64,000 nt of DNA. Origin: Arachidicoccus ginsenosidivorans (lineage in GTDB: Bacteria; Bacteroidota; Bacteroidia; Chitinophagales; Chitinophagaceae). Shown piece after piece: positions 59,647-64,000 of the stretch. Position 1 is the stretch's first letter; each line of letters begins with the position of its first letter. The translations under genes and the position numbers were made by a program. The stretch lies in assembly GCF_007971385.1 (NCBI RefSeq), contig NZ_CP042434.1, positions 1,178,001 to 1,242,000 of the forward strand, written 5' to 3'. Under the pieces are notes generated by a model that ran no database searches, had not been told where the DNA came from, and saw only the letters and a program-made list of their open reading frames with translations.

Positions 59647-61455
59647 ATGAAGAAATTTAAAAGAATATTTAAGTATCTGGGTTATTATAAAGCAAAACTG
59701 GCCACTTATGGAGTACTCACCATATTGGGGACGGTTTTTGGCGTCTTCTCCCTGGGAATGCTGGCTCCTTTTATCTCGTTGATTGTCTCTGATGCAGATA
59801 ATGGAGCAGGTGATCTGATTAAATCTAAGGCGGTCGGCCAAAACGTGTCCGATATGCTCAATGAGTTGATGACAGACCACGGCAAAATCTATACCCTGGG
59901 CGCTGTCTGTGTACTGATCATTATCCTGACGCTCCTCAAAAATCTTTGTATTTATGGATCTAATGTCATGTCTGCTCCTATCAGAAGCTCCATTGTCCGC
60001 CATCTGCGCAGTGATTTGTATCAAAAAACACTGATTTTGCCTATTGGCTTTTTTACGGAGCAGAAAAAGGGGGATATTATTTCCAGAATGACCAATGATG
60101 TTGCTGAAGTGGATGCCTCTGTGGTTAGTACCCTGGAAGGATTGATTAAAGATCCGCTGACGATCCTTGGTTACCTGATTGCTATGATTATTATTAGTCC
60201 GCTGCTTTCCATTGGCCTGTTTATTTTGCTACCGCTGACTGCCATTTTAATTGGCCGGGTTAGCCGTTTGCTGAAACGGCAATCCAAGGAAATGTCTGAA
60301 CAACTCAGTGTGGCGCTGTCATTAATTGATGAGACGCTTTCAGGCATGCGTGTAGTGAAAGCCTTTTTAGCTGAAAAACTACTCGGTCAGAAATTTGAAA
60401 AGGTCAATGACCGAATGTTCACTGTCAGAAACAAAATGGCCAGAAGAAGAGACCTGGCTTCTCCCATGACTGAAGTTTTGGGTGTTATTGTACTCGCGGC
60501 CATCTTATTTTTCGGCGGTCTTTTGGCCATTAAATACAAGACTTTGTCAGGCGGTGACTTACTGAGTTATATCGCTATGTTCGCCATTATTATCAATCCG
60601 GCCAAATCCCTTTCAACTGCTTTTTTTAATATGCAAAGGGGTGGTGCAGCACTGGATAGAATTGAACAATTACTCAACACACCACTGGTTATTGAAGATC
60701 ACGGCAAACAGGCGCTGGACTTTAAAAATCAAATTGAATTTAAAAATGTCAGCTTTGGTTATGGACCGGATAATCTGATCCTTAAAAACATCAACCTGAC
60801 GATCCCGAAAGGTAAAACTGTTGCACTTGTTGGCAGCAGTGGTGCGGGTAAAAGTACACTGGCCGATCTGGTACCTAGATTCCATGACGTAACTTCAGGA
60901 GAATTATTGATTGATGGCGTAAATATCAAGGATTATTCCTTAGGCTCCCTTAGAAGTCATATCAGCATCGTTACGCAGGAACCCATTTTATTTAATGATA
61001 GTATTGCGGGTAATATTGCGCTTGGTAAAACGGATGCAACTGATGCTGAGATTCAGGAGGCCGCTAAAATTGCCAATGCCTATCAGTTTATTGAAAAAAA
61101 GGAAGGTGGACTTCAGTCCAATGTCGGGGACCGTGGTGGTAAACTGAGTGGCGGTGAAAAACAAAGACTAACCATTGCCAGAGCAGTGGTTAAAAATCCG
61201 CCTATTTTAATTCTGGATGAAGCTACCTCTTCCCTGGATACGGAAAGCGAAAGACTGGTCCAGGATGCCATAAATAAAATGATGAGCAACCGCACTTCTC
61301 TGGTGATTGCCCATAGACTCAGCACCATCCGTAATGCAGATGAAATCATTGTGCTACAAGGCGGTGAGATCCGGGAAAGAGGTAACCATGACCTTCTTAT
61401 GGCCATCCCAGATGGCATTTATCAAAGACTGGTCAAGATCCAGGCGGTAAAATAG
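59647..61455 (+). CDS. msbA: MsbA-type ABC exporter
   Basis: This 602-residue half-transporter has six N-terminal membrane segments and a nucleotide-binding domain with Walker A GSSGAGKST (about residue 397), signature LSGGEKQR, Walker B ILILDEATSSLD and the H-loop histidine in VIAHRLS. The layout fits lipid flippases of the MsbA group; lipid A-core is the likely cargo in Bacteroidota, but other hydrophobic substrates are possible. Confidence 0.87.
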   Translation: MKKFKRIFKYLGYYKAKLATYGVLTILGTVFGVFSLGMLAPFISLIVSDADNGAGDLIKSKAVGQNVSDMLNELMTDHGKIYTLGAVCVLIIILTLLKNLCIYGSNVMSAPIRSSIVRHLRSDLYQKTLILPIGFFTEQKKGDIISRMTNDVAEVDASVVSTLEGLIKDPLTILGYLIAMIIISPLLSIGLFILLPLTAILIGRVSRLLKRQSKEMSEQLSVALSLIDETLSGMRVVKAFLAEKLLGQKFEKVNDRMFTVRNKMARRRDLASPMTEVLGVIVLAAILFFGGLLAIKYKTLSGGDLLSYIAMFAIIINPAKSLSTAFFNMQRGGAALDRIEQLLNTPLVIEDHGKQALDFKNQIEFKNVSFGYGPDNLILKNINLTIPKGKTVALVGSSGAGKSTLADLVPRFHDVTSGELLIDGVNIKDYSLGSLRSHISIVTQEPILFNDSIAGNIALGKTDATDAEIQEAAKIANAYQFIEKKEGGLQSNVGDRGGKLSGGEKQRLTIARAVVKNPPILILDEATSSLDTESERLVQDAINKMMSNRTSLVIAHRLSTIRNADEIIVLQGGEIRERGNHDLLMAIPDGIYQRLVKIQAVK

Positions 61456-61500
61456 TCCCTGTAATTTAATTTATTTTCATTTTCATTTCCATATCCTCGT

Positions 61501-61535
61501 TCGCTCCTTCTTGGTAAGAAGGAGCGAAGATTTTT
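61501..61535 (+). terminator. Intrinsic terminator after the exporter gene
   Basis: TCGCTCCTTCTT (61501-61512) pairs perfectly with 61516-61527 and is followed by GATTTTTG, 45 bases past the gene. Confidence 0.85.
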
Positions 61536-61755
61536 GCTTTGCAGATTACTATCCATTATCCAATTAGTCTACTGCTTATGCACCAGACATTGGTTAGATC
61601 GACGCTTTGCGGAAGGAATATTTTTACTACCTCTTAGACATCCGCATGATTTATGATAGAAATTATTAAGAATTAATAAATTTTTATTGTTTATCGATAA
61701 ATTATTACCGATATTTGATTATTCATATTTTTACCAATTTTAAAATATTGCGATC

Positions 61756-62278
61756 ATGGAAGCAAAAAGTGAAAAGATCAAATCAGTTTTGGTGTTCCTT
61801 TTTTGGGTGGCCTTTATTAGTTGCTGTATTGGGGCAGGCGTTTTTTTGGTGGGCTATCTGCGTCAGATCATTACCCATAATTATACATTAAAATTATGGA
61901 CCAGGATTTTAGTCCCCTTTTGAGCGTTGGATTGGCTACTTACCACCTTTTTATGGTGATTAATCTAGGCTTAATTATCTTATTCGCCATATTGTTATTT
62001 CAGATATTGCAACTTTTTCGATTATTAGCAGTGGAGGATCCATTCCATAAAACCTTATCCCGATTGTTGCTAAAAATTGCGCAGACTTTTTATGGTGTGC
62101 CACCCTGTCTGTCCTGGAAATGGCTATTTGTAGTCTTGTACCGCATTTTCATCCTGAATCAGCCTCTGATAGCTCAGACATTTTCACTTTTCTTCTTATG
62201 GCAGCCGTTTTATACCTGATCGCTCAAGTATTTAGAAAAGGCGAAAACCTGCAAGCAGAAAATGAGTTAACCGTCTAA
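61756..62278 (+). CDS. DUF2975 family membrane protein (two frameshifts)
   Basis: Three frame segments join into one protein of about 174 residues with four hydrophobic segments. The first is VLVFLFWVAFISCCIGAG, and the end is LYLIAQVFRKGENLQAENEL, the typical DUF2975 C-terminus. Breaks lie at AAAA 61890-61893 and TTTTT 62087-62091, each cured by one added base. It is followed 21 bases later by a small HTH regulator gene, the usual DUF2975 partner. The function of the pair is unknown. Confidence 0.8.
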
Positions 62279-62299
62279 CCCTTAATTTCTTATAACTTT

Positions 62300-62557
62300 A
62301 TGCCTATAATTGTCAATCTGGATGTAATGATGGCCAGACGAAAGATGTCGCTGGGGGAGCTTTCCGAAAAGGTCCAGGTTACGCTGTCCAACCTATCCAT
62401 CCTTAAAACCGGCAAGGCCAAAGCGATCCGTTTTAGTACATTGGAAGCTATTTGCGAGGCCCTGCAATGCCAGCCGGGAGATCTGTTAGAATATCTGCCA
62501 GGTGACACGCGATATGATACGCTGGACAATACGCCAGACAACAGCAAGTTCAAATAA
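62300..62557 (+). CDS. Cro/C1-type HTH regulator (YozG-like)
   Basis: This 85-residue single-domain regulator has MPIIVNLDVMMARRKMSLGELSEKV, then the helix-turn-helix around TLSNLSILKTGKAKAIRFSTLEAICEALQCQPGDLLEY. Small YozG-like regulators of this type are usually encoded with a DUF2975 membrane protein, as here. Target genes are unknown; autoregulation of the pair is likely. Confidence 0.88.
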   Translation: MPIIVNLDVMMARRKMSLGELSEKVQVTLSNLSILKTGKAKAIRFSTLEAICEALQCQPGDLLEYLPGDTRYDTLDNTPDNSKFK

Positions 62558-62689
62558 TTGATGCAGCAAATAAGATGCATATTGACCATTGATCCCGTAT
62601 TCTTAGCGCTGAATGGATTTAAATAACCAAATTTATAATATATATCGTAATCGATAAAATAGAATGTGGTGCATATACTGCCACCAATT

Positions 62690-62980
62690 TTACCGTTGCC
62701 GGCTGATTAAATTGGCCAAAAATTTACGTTTAGCCTGTATAATGACGTGTTCAAATAGTTGAACCTCCGGGCATTTTTGAAAAAGATCATGGCTGAGTTG
62801 CCACCCATTGATATCCTTATTGATGACGGCAGACATACCGTGAAGTAACAGATCGTATCTTTTGAAGAGATTTTCTCCTATATCAAATCCGATGGGCTCT
62901 ATCTTTGTGACGACCTGCATACCTCCTACTGGCCTATTTATGGTGGTGGCTATCAACGCAGAAATTCCTTTATTGAACAC
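62690..62980 (-). CDS. Hypothetical protein, doubtful
   Basis: A 96-codon open frame with natural-looking composition (PVGGMQVVTKIEPIGFDIGE) but no recognised family, signal or neighbour support. It could be a real small gene or a gene fragment. Confidence 0.25.
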   Translation of the reverse strand: MFNKGISALIATTINRPVGGMQVVTKIEPIGFDIGENLFKRYDLLLHGMSAVINKDINGWQLSHDLFQKCPEVQLFEHVIIQAKRKFLANLISRQR

Positions 62981-63097
62981 AGCTGCATTGAATCGATTCC
63001 ATTAATGCCTTCCATAGCCAGAGTCCAAAGTTAAAGGTGACTGACTTTACCCCTATTTCCCAATCAATTATCCATCATTGACCCATAAACATACTAA

Positions 63098-63121
63098 CGG
63101 GGCACTGTTTTCAGTGCCCCG
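63098..63121 (-). terminator. Hairpin after the lytic transglycosylase gene
   Basis: CGGGGCACTG pairs perfectly with 63112-63121 around a TTTT loop, 73 bases past the stop codon on the minus strand. Confidence 0.65.
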
Positions 63122-63194
63122 CATAGGTACTTATTTTTAAAAACTAATCTCGTGTGTCTTATGTGCCTGGCTCCTCTTGCCTACTTCTACTTAC

Positions 63195-64000
63195 TTAGGA
63201 ACGGTCAATGGAGGTTCTGCCTGCTGGCAGTTGTTCACTGGCCGGAGAATCCGTATCTAACAGATCATTAAAGCATTGCTGTAAGATCTGGTCTTTCTTT
63301 TTCATAAATTGATCCGTTTTGCCATCTGGCAGGTGAAGATCATAAAACTGACCATCTGATAAGGCTTTATCAAAATTCGGATTGATCTTATCAAAATCGG
63401 CCTCTTTAATATCTAATACCTTACAAATAGCAGCCTTTTTATAAATCCCTTTTATTCTAACCACATTCGTATTGCCTATCAGCTCTATGACCTCATTTCC
63501 GTCCTCGCTGGCGGCCAGTTCCTCTTTTAATTTCTTGGTTTCTTTAGCACTCATGGTGGTGATCCCGCCACTGCCTTCAAAGAAATAATGGGTGCTGATG
63601 AACTTTTTAACGTGATTACGCGTCTCCTTGGGTAAATAATATTGCACTTTCCAGAAATCTTTACTGCCACCGGCTGCTTTGATAGCCTTATTGACACCAC
63701 CCACGCCGGCATTATAAGCTGCAATGGTGAGTAGCCAATCATGGTAGCGATTGTGTAAAGAAGTGAGCAGTTTTGCTGCAGCTTCTGTGCTTCTGGCCAG
63801 ATCGGTTCTGTAATCATGTCCGTTTTTCAATAGTCCATAGCGGACGGCTTCATCTGGCATCAACTGCCAATAGCCTAACGCACCTGAACGCATCCTGAGA
63901 TGTGCCTTGAGACTGCTCTCAATGACGGCCAGATATTTAAGCTGAGTGGGCAAATGATATTCTTCCAGTATTCTATCCATGGTCGCAAACATACCTTTGG
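63195..64000 (-). CDS. Lytic transglycosylase, MltD-like (5' end beyond window)
   Basis: The frame is open through the window edge, so the N-terminus is missing. The visible part starts just before the catalytic glutamate in LAVIESSLKAHLRMRSGALGYWQLMP. It continues with TIAAYNAGVGGVNKAI, both hallmarks of SLT-domain family 1 enzymes that cleave peptidoglycan glycan strands to anhydromuropeptides. The C-terminal 120 residues (KGIYKKAAICKVLDIKEADFDKINPNF) resemble a LysM-like wall-binding unit in place but are not clearly one. Confidence 0.85.
   Translation of the reverse strand, partial: KGMFATMDRILEEYHLPTQLKYLAVIESSLKAHLRMRSGALGYWQLMPDEAVRYGLLKNGHDYRTDLARSTEAAAKLLTSLHNRYHDWLLTIAAYNAGVGGVNKAIKAAGGSKDFWKVQYYLPKETRNHVKKFISTHYFFEGSGGITTMSAKETKKLKEELAASEDGNEVIELIGNTNVVRIKGIYKKAAICKVLDIKEADFDKINPNFDKALSDGQFYDLHLPDGKTDQFMKKKDQILQQCFNDLLDTDSPASEQLPAGRTSIDRS

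Noticed and set aside
59587-60024. N-terminal extension of rbfA to 269 residues
   Set aside because: The added residues are antisense to the exporter gene and unlike RbfA; ATG 59586 fits the family.

Overview
The window looks like chromosomal DNA from a Bacteroidota bacterium, most likely of the Chitinophagaceae type. Evidence: promoters of the Bacteroidota form TTTG-N20-TAnnTTTG, CTC/L25-type rplY, the lineage proteins DUF3276, DUF4295 and DUF6427, yceD-rpmF-plsX order, a TonB receptor with a carboxypeptidase-like N-terminal domain, and weak ribosome binding sites. No prophage, CRISPR array or rRNA operon was seen. Most genes are core housekeeping genes. Accessory material is confined to a few places, mainly about 49.7-52.9 kb and 56.8-57.8 kb.

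Layout: 1-5.4 kb uvrA, a glycine-zipper lipoprotein and a racemase/acetyltransferase pair. 5.8-12.7 kb alpha-galactosidase, plsX, rpmF, yceD, doxX and kup. 12.8-18 kb a DUF6427 membrane protein, purQ and two DsbD-type thiol-disulfide proteins. 18-23.3 kb a TraB/GumN protein, a carB that ends at the half-way domain boundary, an MlaE permease, and a ferredoxin with its reductase. 23.5-28.3 kb grpE-dnaJ, a methyltransferase and parE. 28.5-35.5 kb tRNA-Thr, an outer membrane protein, rplY, prs, radC and topA. 35.6-43.9 kb a fluoride riboswitch and CLC-F gene, a siderophore-type TonB receptor, a MarR-GNAT fusion regulator and a second ClC with CBS domains. 44-49.7 kb rel/spoT, the rpmB-rpmG-DUF4295 operon, DUF3276 and a MutS-like ATPase. 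50.3-52 kb an Rpn/PD-(D/E)XK nuclease gene and a decayed second copy. 52.9-64 kb pyrC, a Wzi-like barrel, a HAD phosphatase, an Arr-like ADP-ribosyltransferase, a lolC/E-type permease, rbfA, an msbA-type exporter, a DUF2975/HTH pair and the start of a lytic transglycosylase.

Two points matter most to the reader. First, at least 14 genes, including several normally essential ones (prs, parE, pyrC, lolC/E), are each interrupted by one or two frameshifts. Every one is repaired by adding a single base, nearly always in a homopolymer. This one-directional pattern looks like uncorrected long-read indels, so I annotate these as spanning genes. Second, 36133-36268 holds a well-formed fluoride (crcB) riboswitch. 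Its 3' strand can alternatively pair with the ribosome binding site of the CLC-F gene directly downstream, which gives a complete testable model for translational control of fluoride export.

Coordinates of frameshifted genes span the whole repaired reading frame. Functions are assigned from recognisable motifs and family knowledge; no database search was run.
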